From contig CAIQDI010000006.1 in NCBI GenBank assembly GCA_903870545.1, forward strand, positions 62,001 through 126,000: 64,000 nucleotides of DNA, in the 5' to 3' direction. The position numbers and the translations under genes are program-made. Shown here piece after piece: positions 36,735 to 45,407 of the stretch. Positions within the stretch are counted from its first letter, which is position 1, and each line of letters begins with the position of its first letter. The DNA is from an uncultured Pseudomonadota bacterium. GTDB lineage: Bacteria; Pseudomonadota; Gammaproteobacteria; Methylococcales; Methylomonadaceae. The notes below the pieces were generated by a model that saw only the letters and a program-made list of their open reading frames with translations, had not been told where the DNA came from and did not search any database.

Positions 36735-37563
36735 CGACGCATTTTTAGCGTCGGTTTTAGAATTGGGCTGGTCAAGTTATCAGTCCGTTCCCGTTGAGCG
36801 TTGGCGAAATGGCGAACGCTCAAAAATTGATGATTTTGTCGCCGAAGAAGTGCCTGTTGTGTTGATGTATAACGGCGTTTCGCACGTTGTTATGCTTGCA
36901 ACGCCAACGAATTTAGAAGATTTCGCGCTCGGTTTTAGTTTGACAGAAGGCATCATTGCTAATGCGTCAGAAGTCGAATCTGCGAAAATTTATCAGCACG
37001 CAAACGGCATTGAAGTTCAAGTTAAAATTCCTGAAGTACGTTTTCAAGGTTTAGCCGACAAAGGACGAAATCTCACAGGTCGCACAGGTTGTGGTTTGTG
37101 TGGCGCGACGACGTTAAAACAAGCCATCAAACCAACACGTTCGGTTTCTGGCGAGTTGAAAATTACCGCTGCACAACTCACAGCCGCATTAAAAAACTTG
37201 TCAGAACATCAAAAACTCAATCAATTGACGGGCGCGATTCATGCCGTCGCGTGGGTTTCGCCTGAAAATGGAATTATGGAGTTGCGCGAAGATGTCGGGC
37301 GACACAATGCGCTCGATAAATTGATTGGCGCGTTGTTGAAACGCGATACGGATTTTGGCGCGGGTTTTATGATTACCACCAGTCGCGCGAGTTATGAAAT
37401 GGTGCAAAAAGCCACGTCAGTCGGCGTGACGATTTTGGTGGCAATTTCTGCTCCGACGGCGTTGGCGATTCGATTGGCGCAGGAATCTGGTTTAACGTTA
37501 ATAGGGTTTGCGCGGGATAATTCCTGCGTAATTTACAGTCATTCACAACGATTTACGGAATAA
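36727..37563 (+). CDS. fdhD: Formate dehydrogenase accessory sulfurtransferase FdhD
   Basis: FdhD passes sulfur to the molybdenum cofactor so that formate dehydrogenase becomes active. The 278 residues carry the CxxC active site in TGCGLCGATTL (C122 and C125) and the segments ALGFSLTEGII, EDVGRHNALDKLIG, TTSRASYEMVQKA and AISAPTALAIRLA, all typical. The gene overlaps fdsA by 8 bp, occupying the fdsC place of fdsGBACD operons. Confidence 0.95.
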   Translation: MSNDAFLASVLELGWSSYQSVPVERWRNGERSKIDDFVAEEVPVVLMYNGVSHVVMLATPTNLEDFALGFSLTEGIIANASEVESAKIYQHANGIEVQVKIPEVRFQGLADKGRNLTGRTGCGLCGATTLKQAIKPTRSVSGELKITAAQLTAALKNLSEHQKLNQLTGAIHAVAWVSPENGIMELREDVGRHNALDKLIGALLKRDTDFGAGFMITTSRASYEMVQKATSVGVTILVAISAPTALAIRLAQESGLTLIGFARDNSCVIYSHSQRFTE

Positions 37564-37567
37564 ATAA

Positions 37568-37789
37568 ATGAGCATGAAAATTGAACGATTAGTCAAAATG
37601 GCGAACGATATTAGCGCGTTTTTTGATGCTGATCCTGATAAAACGATTGCGGCAGAAGGCGTAAAAAATCACATTTCACGTTCGTGGGAATTACGAATGC
37701 GTCAGGCAATTATTGACCATTTAAAAAATCATGATGGTGAAGGTTTATCGCCGTTAGCAAAAACGGCAGTTTCTCAAATTATAGTTTAA
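37568..37789 (+). CDS. fdsD: Formate dehydrogenase delta subunit
   Basis: The 73-residue product matches the small FdsD subunit: KIERLVKMANDISAFF near the start and NHISRSWELRMRQAI in the middle, ending in LSPLAKTAV. FdsD assists assembly of the soluble formate dehydrogenase. It is 4 bp after fdhD and ends the operon before an intrinsic terminator. Confidence 0.92.
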   Translation: MSMKIERLVKMANDISAFFDADPDKTIAAEGVKNHISRSWELRMRQAIIDHLKNHDGEGLSPLAKTAVSQIIV

Positions 37790-37810
37790 GACTTTCTTTT
37801 TTTGATTGAT

Positions 37811-37840
37811 GAAAAGAGCAGGTTTCGACCTGCTTTTTTG
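37811..37840 (+). terminator. Intrinsic terminator of the fds operon
   Basis: AGCAGGT (37817-37823) and ACCTGCT (37828-37834) form a 7-bp stem with a TTCG tetraloop and a T run. Four A residues precede the stem, so it may also stop the convergent ABC transporter transcript ending at 37844. Confidence 0.9.
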
Positions 37841-37843
37841 CGC

Positions 37844-39445
37844 TTAAAATTTTGGCACCGCCGCTAATAATTTTTGCGTGTAAATGTGTTTTGGATTCAA
37901 TAACACTTCCACCACTGCGCCCTGCTCCACAATTTTTCCTTGATACATCACCGCGACATCGTCCGCAATTTCTGCCACCACGCCCAAATCGTGCGTAATA
38001 AATAAATAACTCATGCCTTGTTCGCGTTGCAACGTTTTCAATAGTTGAATAATTTGCGCTTGAACAGAAACATCCAACGCGCTGGTCGGTTCGTCACAAA
38101 TAATCACTTTCGGCTCAACCGCCAACGCTCGCGCAATACAAATCCGTTGCCGTTGTCCGCCCGAAAATTCATGCGGATAACGATACATCGCCGCTTCAGG
38201 CAACTCGACCCGTTTTAATAACAACGCAACGCGCATTTCACGTTCAACCGCTAGCATTTCGGGACGCAACGCGCGTAATCCTTCCGCGATAATTTCACCG
38301 ACCAACATTCGCGGATTCATCGACGAAAAAGGATCTTGAAACACGATTTGCATGGCGGCGCGTTGTTGACGCAACGCCTCGCCGGTCAATGAATGCAACG
38401 CAATTCCGTCTAAAAATACGTCGCCGCTATTCGATGGAATTAAATGCAATAACGCTTTGCCCAACGTGGTTTTACCGCAACCCGATTCACCCACTAACGC
38501 CAACGTTTTACCGCGTTGCAATGAAAAACTCACGCCGTCCACCGCTCGGACGTAATCTACCACGCGCTTTAAAATGCCTTTGCGAATCGGATAATGACAA
38601 TAGAAATTTTGCACATTTAATAACGCGGGTTTGACGGTAATTTCTTTATTTTGGCAACTTTGCAGCGACGGCAACGCAGCCACTAATTTTTGCGTGTACG
38701 AATGTTGGGGATTTTGAAACAGAGATTTTGCCTCGCCCGTTTCGACAATTTTGCCGTTTTGCATCACCGCGACACGTTGAGCAATGCTCGCCACCAACGC
38801 CAAATCATGACTTATTAACCACAACGCCATGCCCGTTTGCGCTTGAATGTTTTTGAGCAATTCTAAAATTTGCGCTTGAATCGTCACGTCTAACGCCGTC
38901 GTTGGTTCGTCAGCAATCAATAAATCGGGCTTTCCAGCAAGTGCAATCGCAATCATCACGCGCTGCCGTTGTCCGCCCGAAAGTTGATGCGGATAATCGT
39001 TCACCCGTTGCGCGGCATTCGGCAACTCGACTTGTTGCAATAATTCTACGACACGATTTTTGAGTTCAATTTTTGAAAGTTTGAAATGCAGATTTAACAC
39101 TTCAGAAATTTGTTGCCCAATGGTCATCACCGGATTCAACGACGCAATCGGATCTTGAAAAATAATCGCAATGCGTCGCCCCCGAATTTTGCACCACTCT
39201 TTTTCAGAAAGTTGCGCCAGATTTTCGTTTTGCAAACACATCGAATCACTTTTTATAACTGCGTTGTGCGGCAATAAATTTAACGCCGCCAACGCGGTCA
39301 TCGATTTGCCCGAACCCGATTCACCTACCAACGCAAACGTTTCACCGGCGTGAATTTCAAAACTGATTTTATCGACAACAAACGTGTCACCAAATCGAAT
39401 TGTTAAATTCTCAACCGAAAATAAACTCACACAAGACAGTGTCAT
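37844..39445 (-). CDS. Double ABC transporter ATPase (peptide/nickel type, YejF-like)
   Basis: The 533-residue protein fuses two DppD/DppF-like ATPase domains. The first has [53 protein letters not shown] and ADEPTTALD. The second has [52 protein letters not shown] and CDEPTSALD. This matches YejF-type ATPases of peptide importers, but no permease or binding protein gene is adjacent. It overlaps the esterase gene by 4 bp and is the last gene of a thiD-thiE-esterase run. Confidence 0.88.
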   Translation of the reverse strand: MTLSCVSLFSVENLTIRFGDTFVVDKISFEIHAGETFALVGESGSGKSMTALAALNLLPHNAVIKSDSMCLQNENLAQLSEKEWCKIRGRRIAIIFQDPIASLNPVMTIGQQISEVLNLHFKLSKIELKNRVVELLQQVELPNAAQRVNDYPHQLSGGQRQRVMIAIALAGKPDLLIADEPTTALDVTIQAQILELLKNIQAQTGMALWLISHDLALVASIAQRVAVMQNGKIVETGEAKSLFQNPQHSYTQKLVAALPSLQSCQNKEITVKPALLNVQNFYCHYPIRKGILKRVVDYVRAVDGVSFSLQRGKTLALVGESGCGKTTLGKALLHLIPSNSGDVFLDGIALHSLTGEALRQQRAAMQIVFQDPFSSMNPRMLVGEIIAEGLRALRPEMLAVEREMRVALLLKRVELPEAAMYRYPHEFSGGQRQRICIARALAVEPKVIICDEPTSALDVSVQAQIIQLLKTLQREQGMSYLFITHDLGVVAEIADDVAVMYQGKIVEQGAVVEVLLNPKHIYTQKLLAAVPKF

Positions 39446-40173
39446 TTAAAAACCGCGTTGATAAATATCGCAATTTGTTCCATTTCTTCGACGCACAAAC
39501 TGTGTTCCATCACATAATCGTGCCACTGAATGGGATAACTCAACGCTTTTAAACCATCAAACGCCGCTTTTCCGCTTTCAATGTCCACGACAGAATCAAT
39601 AATCCCGTGCGCCATAAAAATCGGCGTGTGATTATTCACCTCGGCGCGTTGCGTTTTCAAACTGTCGAGTGTCGGCAAATACGCTGATAACGCCACAATT
39701 CCCGCCAACGGTTGATTAAATCGCAAGCCAGTGTGCAACGCCAAAACGCCCCCTTGCGAAAAACCCACCAACAAAATGTTTTTCGACGGAATGCCTTTAT
39801 CGATTTCCCGTTGAATCAGCGCGTTAATTAACCGTGCCGAATGCTCAATCCCTTTGACATCAACCTCTCGATTCAAATCGTTCATGCTCAAAATGTCGTA
39901 CCATGCCCGCATTTCTGCACCGTGATTAACGGTAATTTTTTGAATGGGCGCGTGGGGGAAAATAAAATGAATACTCGACGCATCAATCAAATGCAATTCA
40001 GGAACAATATTCTCAAAATCGTGTCCATCGGCACCCAAACCGTGCAACCAAATGACCGAGTATTTGTGTGTCGAAGCCGCTGGAATCTCAACGGTTTCAA
40101 GTGCCAGTGCGTTTTGCTGTGTCATAACTAACCCCAAAATAAATAGAAGAAAAATTTTTGTAAAGCGTAACAT
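39442..40173 (-). CDS. Alpha/beta hydrolase, carboxylesterase/phospholipase family, exported
   Basis: The product of 243 residues begins with a hydrophobic signal (MLRFTKIFLLFILGLVMTQQ) and continues as an esterase of the carboxylesterase 2 family: VIWLHGLGADGHDF (oxyanion region), LLVGFSQGGVLALHTGL with the nucleophile Ser, HGIIDSVVDI with the acid and YVMEHSLCVEE with the His. I place the start at 40173 because thiE stops one base upstream (TAA-A-ATG); the longer frame runs into thiE. Cytoplasmic family members are common, so the signal sequence here is worth noting. Confidence 0.85.
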   Translation of the reverse strand: MLRFTKIFLLFILGLVMTQQNALALETVEIPAASTHKYSVIWLHGLGADGHDFENIVPELHLIDASSIHFIFPHAPIQKITVNHGAEMRAWYDILSMNDLNREVDVKGIEHSARLINALIQREIDKGIPSKNILLVGFSQGGVLALHTGLRFNQPLAGIVALSAYLPTLDSLKTQRAEVNNHTPIFMAHGIIDSVVDIESGKAAFDGLKALSYPIQWHDYVMEHSLCVEEMEQIAIFINAVFK

Positions 40174-40174
40174 T

Positions 40175-40798
40175 TTAGTGACCATTTTCTGAAAATAACG
40201 CCGTAAATGTTTGTGCGGCACGCTCAGAATTAGCGATTGTCAAACCACCAATAACCGCTAATAAATCTGCTCCTGCATCAATCAGCGACGTACCATTTTT
40301 AGGCAAAATGCCACCAATCGCTACAATCGGCAACGTTAAAACTTTTTTTGCGGCAGTTAATGTGCCGATTTCAGCGGGTGCAGCGAGTGGTTTTGAATTC
40401 GAGCTGAAAAATCGCCCAAATGCCACATAATTCGCGCCTTCTTTTTCGGCGGCAATCGCGCATTCAAGTGAGTTATAACATGACACACCGATAATTGCTG
40501 ATTTGCCCAAACGCTGACGCGCTTCTGAAATCGACCCGTCATCTTTGCCCAAATGCACGCCATCCGCGCCAATAGTTTCGGCAAGTTCTACATTATCGTT
40601 AATCAGAAATGGCACATTATGCGCGTGGCAAAGTTCGAGTAATTTTTTTGCCAAATCGGTTTTATCGTTTCGACCTTTTTCTCGATATTGAACAACACAC
40701 GCGCCTCCTTTCAAAACCGCTTCAGTAAATTCCAAAATTTCCGCTGCCGTTTTGCCTTCGGGCGTAATCGCATAAAGCCCGCGTTTTGGCATTAACAT
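40175..40798 (-). CDS. thiE: Thiamine-phosphate synthase
   Basis: ThiE joins HMP-pyrophosphate and thiazole phosphate. Its 207 residues show the TIM-barrel motifs VVQYREKGRND, FLINDNVELAETIGADGVHLGKDD, IIGVSCYN, VAFGRFFSSNSKP and IVAIGGI. It directly follows thiD (stop and start codons adjacent, TAAATG) and is followed one base later by the esterase gene. No TPP riboswitch was seen upstream of this operon. Confidence 0.95.
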   Translation of the reverse strand: MLMPKRGLYAITPEGKTAAEILEFTEAVLKGGACVVQYREKGRNDKTDLAKKLLELCHAHNVPFLINDNVELAETIGADGVHLGKDDGSISEARQRLGKSAIIGVSCYNSLECAIAAEKEGANYVAFGRFFSSNSKPLAAPAEIGTLTAAKKVLTLPIVAIGGILPKNGTSLIDAGADLLAVIGGLTIANSERAAQTFTALFSENGH

Positions 40799-41584
40799 TT
40801 ATTCATCTCTCCAAAAAAATCGATTCGGATTCAATTGCCCCGCCCCTGTTCGATAACCTGCCTGCAAACTGTGCCAAGCGTATTCCTGCGCGTCATTGAT
40901 AGCTTGCAACGGTTCGACACCCAGCGCAAATAATGCCGCAATACTCGCCGCTAACGTACAACCCGAACCGTGATAATTTGCCGGTAATCGCGCCCAAGTA
41001 TAATTTTGTTGATGTTCGAGATGAAAAAGCCGATTTTCTACGCTTTCCGTCGCTTCATCCGCACCTGTGATTAAAACGTACTCACAACCCCAATCCAATA
41101 ATTTCAAACCACACGCTCCAACGTCTTCCAAACCCGTTAACCGCCGCGCTTCCTGACAATTCGGTGTTAAAATCGTCGTCAATGGCAACAATAATTCCCG
41201 CATTGAATATATTAAATCTTCATTCGCTAAATTCGTTCCACCACCTGCCGCTAAAATCGGATCTAAAATCACCGGAATCAATGGATAACGTCGCACAATA
41301 TCCGCAATTGCCTGAGCAATATCCGCGTTACCCATCAAGCCGATTTTAAACGCATGAACCGGCATATCGTTTAACAACGTTTTGGCTTGCCGAATAATAT
41401 GTTCCGGTTTTTGCGGTACAATTTCCACGACATTTTTTGTATTTTGTTCCGTTAAGCAAGTAATAATGCTTGCCGCGTGACAATGATGGCTAATAATGGT
41501 TTCAATATCCGCCTGAATTCCCGCGCCACCGCTAGGATCGTGACCTGAAAATGAAACCACCACCGGACGCTGTGATTTGTTCAT
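40799..41584 (-). CDS. thiD: Hydroxymethylpyrimidine/phosphomethylpyrimidine kinase
   Basis: ThiD phosphorylates HMP and HMP-P in thiamine synthesis. From the ATG at 41584 (GGAG 4-7 nt upstream) the product has 261-262 residues. It contains VVSFSGHDPSGGAGIQADIE, KIGLMGNADIAQAIA, VILDPILAAGGG, TPNCQEARRLTG and the GSGCTLAASIAALFA anion hole. The GTG at 41608 would be in frame but lacks a ribosome-binding site. First gene of thiD-thiE-esterase-ABC. Confidence 0.94.
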   Translation of the reverse strand: MNKSQRPVVVSFSGHDPSGGAGIQADIETIISHHCHAASIITCLTEQNTKNVVEIVPQKPEHIIRQAKTLLNDMPVHAFKIGLMGNADIAQAIADIVRRYPLIPVILDPILAAGGGTNLANEDLIYSMRELLLPLTTILTPNCQEARRLTGLEDVGACGLKLLDWGCEYVLITGADEATESVENRLFHLEHQQNYTWARLPANYHGSGCTLAASIAALFALGVEPLQAINDAQEYAWHSLQAGYRTGAGQLNPNRFFWRDE

Positions 41585-41724
41585 AAAACTCCGAATGTTG
41601 TCGAACACAATATCTATCGCTGAATTTTAACCTCTAACCACGAATTAAGCATGCTCACGAATCAAGAATTGAAAAATAATGTAACCGTAAATAATCGAGT
41701 ATTTTTTTTACAACGGGAAAATCA

Positions 41725-42399
41725 ATGCGAGCGATGATTTTAGCGGCGGGGCGTGGCGAAAGAATGCGCCCTTTGACGAATAATACACCCAAACCGTTGC
41801 TTTTAGCGGCGGGGAAATCGTTAATTGCACGCACAATTGAACAATTAGTTGCAGCGAATTTTACCGAAATAGTCATCAATCATGCGTATTTGGGTGAACA
41901 AATCGAAGCGACATTGGGCGATGGTTCACAGTTTGGCGCGACGATTATTTATTCAGCCGAAGGTGAAAATGGTTTAGAAACAGCCGGCGGAATTATTCAT
42001 GCCCTGCCCTTGCTGGGAAATGAACCTTTTTTAGTGGTGAATGGCGATATTGCCACAGATTTTCCGTTTGAAACATTGCAAAAACAGCCTGTTGATTTAG
42101 CGCATTTGGTTTTGGTGCCGAATCCTGAGCATCATTTATCGGGCGATTTCCACATTCATTCCAATCAAATGCTTTCGTCAGAAGGTAAAAATAGATTTAC
42201 TTTCAGTGGCATCGGGATTTATTCGCCAGATTTTTTCAAAAATGCGCCGAAAAATAGCACCCAACTTGCGCCATTATTACGCGCCGCCATGTTGGAAAAT
42301 CGCGTAAAAGGTCAATTTTTTGATGGTTTTTGGTTTGATATTGGTACGCCTGAACGGTTACAAATTCTTGAAAATCGCCTCGCGCCCACGCTCGTTTAA
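41725..42399 (+). CDS. murU: Nucleotidyltransferase, MurU-like (N-acetylmuramate-1-P uridylyltransferase)
   Basis: The 224-residue sugar-nucleotidyltransferase starts MRAMILAAGRGERMRPLT with KPLLLAAGKSLI. It has NHAYLGEQIEATLGDGS, GLETAGGIIHALPLLG, LVVNGDIATDF and DGFWFDIGTPERL. These segments fit the short MurU enzymes of the cell-wall recycling route better than longer RfbA/GalU types. Its usual partner kinase AmgK is not beside it, so the substrate is inferred. A GGGA motif precedes the ATG. Confidence 0.8.
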   Translation: MRAMILAAGRGERMRPLTNNTPKPLLLAAGKSLIARTIEQLVAANFTEIVINHAYLGEQIEATLGDGSQFGATIIYSAEGENGLETAGGIIHALPLLGNEPFLVVNGDIATDFPFETLQKQPVDLAHLVLVPNPEHHLSGDFHIHSNQMLSSEGKNRFTFSGIGIYSPDFFKNAPKNSTQLAPLLRAAMLENRVKGQFFDGFWFDIGTPERLQILENRLAPTLV

Positions 42400-42459
42400 A
42401 TTTATACTTACGATGCGTCGAACGACGCAATTCAAAATAAAAACAATAAGGAATTATTC

Positions 42460-42864
42460 ATGCAAAAAATAGCGTTAAGTTTAGTCGCTTTATTATTCGC
42501 TGCAAACAGCTACGCGATTGATCACAGTATGCACGGCGGGGGCGCGAGTGGCGGCGGGGGCGGTAGTGCATCGTGTGAAAAAGCACGCTTTGAAAAATTT
42601 GTACCTGAAAATTTAGCCACCGTTTCACCCGAATCTGAATTTTCGTTTTACGCTTTTAACGTACAAAAACCAGAACAAATCGAAGTCAATATAAAATCTC
42701 AACCCGTTGCGATTACCACCGAAGCGCGAGGCGATCTTTTTCGCGTAGTCGGAAAATTACCCGCTGGGCTGACGAATACCGTGGCTCGCATCAACATCAA
42801 AGCAACAACCAAAGCCGAAAAGTGTAACGGTGAAGGTGGTTGGCTTTTGACGATTGGCGAATAA
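42460..42864 (+). CDS. Exported hypothetical protein with glycine-rich linker
   Basis: Not recognised. The 134-residue protein has a signal peptide (MQKIALSLVALLFAANSYA). A His/Met/Gly stretch follows (DHSMHGGGASGGGGGSASC), then a domain of about 90 residues that looks like a beta-sandwich (EFSFYAFNVQKPEQIEVNIK, in part). Two cysteines flank the domain (C38 or so and one in EKCNGEGGW) and could form a disulfide. The short HxMH element could bind metal; this is speculation. It ends 3 bp before rlmJ. Confidence 0.7.
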   Translation: MQKIALSLVALLFAANSYAIDHSMHGGGASGGGGGSASCEKARFEKFVPENLATVSPESEFSFYAFNVQKPEQIEVNIKSQPVAITTEARGDLFRVVGKLPAGLTNTVARINIKATTKAEKCNGEGGWLLTIGE

Positions 42865-42867
42865 CGG

Positions 42868-43713
42868 ATGCTAAGTTATCGTCACGCTTTTCATGCTGGA
42901 AATTTTGCCGACGTGTTAAAACACATCGTGTTGTTGGAAGTGCTGGAGTATTTGGCGCAAAAAGAAAAACCGTTTTGTGTGATTGACACGCACGCGGGCG
43001 CGGGGAAATACGAACTCGACAGTGATTTTGCGTTGAAAACACGCGAATTTGACAGCGGCATTGGGCAATTATGGCAGCGTGACGATTTACCGCCGAGCGT
43101 GGCAAATTACGTTACGATGCAGAAACGCTTTAATTCGACCAAGCAACTCACGCGCTACGCGGGTTCGCCGTTGTTGATTAAACAATTGCTTCGTGCGAAA
43201 GATAAACTGCATTTGTTTGAGTTGCATTCGACGGAAATTGGTTTGTTAACAACGACCATGAAACACGATAAACGCATTCACATCGAACACGCTGATGGGT
43301 TGAAAAATAGCCTTAATTTACTGCCACCGCTTGAACGACGCGGGCTGGTTTTCATCGATCCATCGTATGAAATGAAAACGGATTACGATCAAGTGGTTAA
43401 ATCACTGGTGCAAATGCACAAACGTTTTGCGACCGGAACTTATGTTTTGTGGTATCCGGTGATTGAACGCAAACGAAATCAAGCGTTAGAAAATGCGCTG
43501 AAAAAAAGTGGTATTCCGAATATGCAGCTGTTTGAATTAGGCATTTCTGCTGATGATTCTGTGCGCGGTATGACGGCAAACGGCGTGATTGTGATTAACC
43601 CGCCGTGGAATTTAGCGGCAACGATGCAAACCATTTTGCCGTGGTTAGCGCAAATTTTAGGACAAAATGGCGCAGGAAGTTTTCGCGTAGAAACGTTGGC
43701 GGCTGAAAAATAA
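42868..43713 (+). CDS. rlmJ: 23S rRNA (adenine(2030)-N(6))-methyltransferase RlmJ
   Basis: RlmJ methylates A2030 of 23S rRNA. The 281 residues start MLSYRHAFHAGNFADVLKHI, diagnostic for the family, and have the SAM region IDTHAGAGKYEL, HSTEIGLL and the catalytic motif VFIDPSYEMKTDY, followed by YPVIERKRN and GVIVINPPWNL. It is convergent with ftsX; the two stop codons are one base apart. Confidence 0.95.
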   Translation: MLSYRHAFHAGNFADVLKHIVLLEVLEYLAQKEKPFCVIDTHAGAGKYELDSDFALKTREFDSGIGQLWQRDDLPPSVANYVTMQKRFNSTKQLTRYAGSPLLIKQLLRAKDKLHLFELHSTEIGLLTTTMKHDKRIHIEHADGLKNSLNLLPPLERRGLVFIDPSYEMKTDYDQVVKSLVQMHKRFATGTYVLWYPVIERKRNQALENALKKSGIPNMQLFELGISADDSVRGMTANGVIVINPPWNLAATMQTILPWLAQILGQNGAGSFRVETLAAEK

Positions 43714-43714
43714 A

Positions 43715-44737
43715 TTAGACTTTGAGTTGTTGCAATTGCAATCGCACCACGACCCAAGAACCAACAATTCCCAGTAACGAAGACACAATAATTAAGCCGA
43801 TTGATTCCAGAAAACCTAGAAATAACAAGTGAAAACCGCTGTTATAAAGTAGAGCTAATTTTTCAATCGGTTGTTTTAAAATCAGCATCATAATCGTGAC
43901 GATAAACCACGCGCTAATTCCCGAAAAGAAACCAATCCAAAAACCGCTGTATAAAAATGGACGTTGCACAAAGCTATTCGTCGCGCCCACTAATTTGGCA
44001 ATCACAATTTCATCGCGGCGATTGTGCAACTCTAAGCGAATCGTATTGCCGGTAATAAACAACACCGCAAAGCTCAACAAAATACCCATCAACGCCACCG
44101 AACGCTGCCCCACTTCAATAATCAGCTGCAACCGTTTCACCCATTGCATATCCAACTGTGCGAAATCGACTTCCGCCGCCTGTTTGAAATTTTCGACCAG
44201 CGTTTCGATATTTTGCCCATCTTCGAGCGAATTTTTTGGAATCACTTGCAACACAATCGGCAACGGATTTTTTTCTAACGCTCGCACAGCCTCACCAAAA
44301 CCGCTGAAATCTTCAAATTCTTTTAACGCTTGTTCTTTGGTAATCACTTTGACGGCTTGCACACTGGGATCTAATTTAATGCCATTCGCCAAGCGATTCG
44401 CACTCGCCAGCGACACATCATCACGCAAAAATAAGGAAATTTGATTGCTGGATTCTAAATCCGACGTTAATTGTTGAACGTTTTGAATCAACAAATAAAA
44501 TCCGCACGCCAACGAAATCGAAATCGCCAACACAATAATCGTCAACGCCGCATTCAACCGCGACGCAATCAATCGTCCCAAACTTGAAAATAAAGCGTGC
44601 GCGTGTAAATCTCGATACGCGCGTAATCGATCCGAAAAATCACCGCCGACCAGCGACGTTTGTTTGGTATTTTTTTTCGCTTCAATGATGCGATTATTAT
44701 TTTTGTATTTTGGCGTGTACTTAGATTCGTGATTCAT
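43715..44737 (-). CDS. ftsX: Cell division protein FtsX
   Basis: FtsX is the membrane partner of FtsE; together they activate septal peptidoglycan amidases. The product (about 340 residues) has a charged cytoplasmic N-terminus, TM1 at about 75-97, a periplasmic loop with KVITKEQALKEFEDFSGFGE, and three more TM segments in the C-terminal half. The cytoplasmic VGATNSFVQRPFLYSG segment is conserved. I place the start at the ATG at 44737, overlapping ftsE by 17 bp; an in-frame GTG at 44746 is also possible. Confidence 0.93.
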   Translation of the reverse strand: MNHESKYTPKYKNNNRIIEAKKNTKQTSLVGGDFSDRLRAYRDLHAHALFSSLGRLIASRLNAALTIIVLAISISLACGFYLLIQNVQQLTSDLESSNQISLFLRDDVSLASANRLANGIKLDPSVQAVKVITKEQALKEFEDFSGFGEAVRALEKNPLPIVLQVIPKNSLEDGQNIETLVENFKQAAEVDFAQLDMQWVKRLQLIIEVGQRSVALMGILLSFAVLFITGNTIRLELHNRRDEIVIAKLVGATNSFVQRPFLYSGFWIGFFSGISAWFIVTIMMLILKQPIEKLALLYNSGFHLLFLGFLESIGLIIVSSLLGIVGSWVVVRLQLQQLKV

Positions 44738-45401
44738 AATTTTCACCGCCCGTAATTAAATTCCCGTGTTCCAATGTTAATAGACGATGATTCAACTGTG
44801 AAATAAGCGAAATGTCGTGCGAAGCGATTAAAACCGTGACCCCAATTTGTTTAAACTGTTCAAATAGATACATAATTTCAGCGGACAATTCGGGATCCAA
44901 ATTTCCCGTTGGTTCATCCGCTAAAATCATCAACGGTTTATTCACCACCGCTCGCGCAATACCGACGCGCTGTTGCTCGCCACCCGACAAGGTGAGCGGA
45001 TATTTTTTTTCTTTACCGAGCAACCCGACTTTATCCAACGCCGCTCGAACACGGCGCGAAATCTCGTTATAACTGTAGCCCATAATAATCAGCGGCAATG
45101 CTACGTTATCAAAAACGGTGCGGTCGTTGAGCAATTTATAATCCTGAAAAATCAGCCCCATTTTGCGACGAATAAACGGAATTTGGTTCGGTTTCACATT
45201 GCCTAAATTGTAATCACTAAAGGTAATTTTTCCACGTTTCGTGCTTTCCATCATTGCAATCAGCTTGAATAACGTACTTTTCCCCGCGCCAGAATGCCCC
45301 GTCAAAAACGCAATTTCGCCTTTTTCTAAATGAAAACTCACATTCCGCAACACGTCGCCAACTTCAGGATAACGCATACTTACCGCATCGAACTTTAACA
45401 T
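44721..45401 (-). CDS. ftsE: Cell division ATP-binding protein FtsE
   Basis: The 226-residue ABC ATPase has LTGHSGAGKSTLFKLIAMME, the Q-loop IFQDYKLLNDRTVFDNVALP, LSGGEQQRVGIARA, LADEPTGNLDPELS and LIASHD. The motif HDISLISQLNHRLLTLEHG ends the domain. It starts 6 bp after the fused ctaA-ftsY gene and overlaps ftsX, preserving the standard ftsY-ftsE-ftsX order. Confidence 0.95.
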   Translation of the reverse strand: MLKFDAVSMRYPEVGDVLRNVSFHLEKGEIAFLTGHSGAGKSTLFKLIAMMESTKRGKITFSDYNLGNVKPNQIPFIRRKMGLIFQDYKLLNDRTVFDNVALPLIIMGYSYNEISRRVRAALDKVGLLGKEKKYPLTLSGGEQQRVGIARAVVNKPLMILADEPTGNLDPELSAEIMYLFEQFKQIGVTVLIASHDISLISQLNHRLLTLEHGNLITGGENYESRI

Positions 45402-45407
45402 GGTCGT

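Noticed and set aside
41585-41724. TPP riboswitch upstream of thiD
   Set aside because: The region is short and no CUGAGA thi-box motif was seen.
42411-42430. TGCGTC/GACGCA hairpin between murU and the exported protein
   Set aside because: The 6-7 bp stem has no T run and is too short to call as a terminator.
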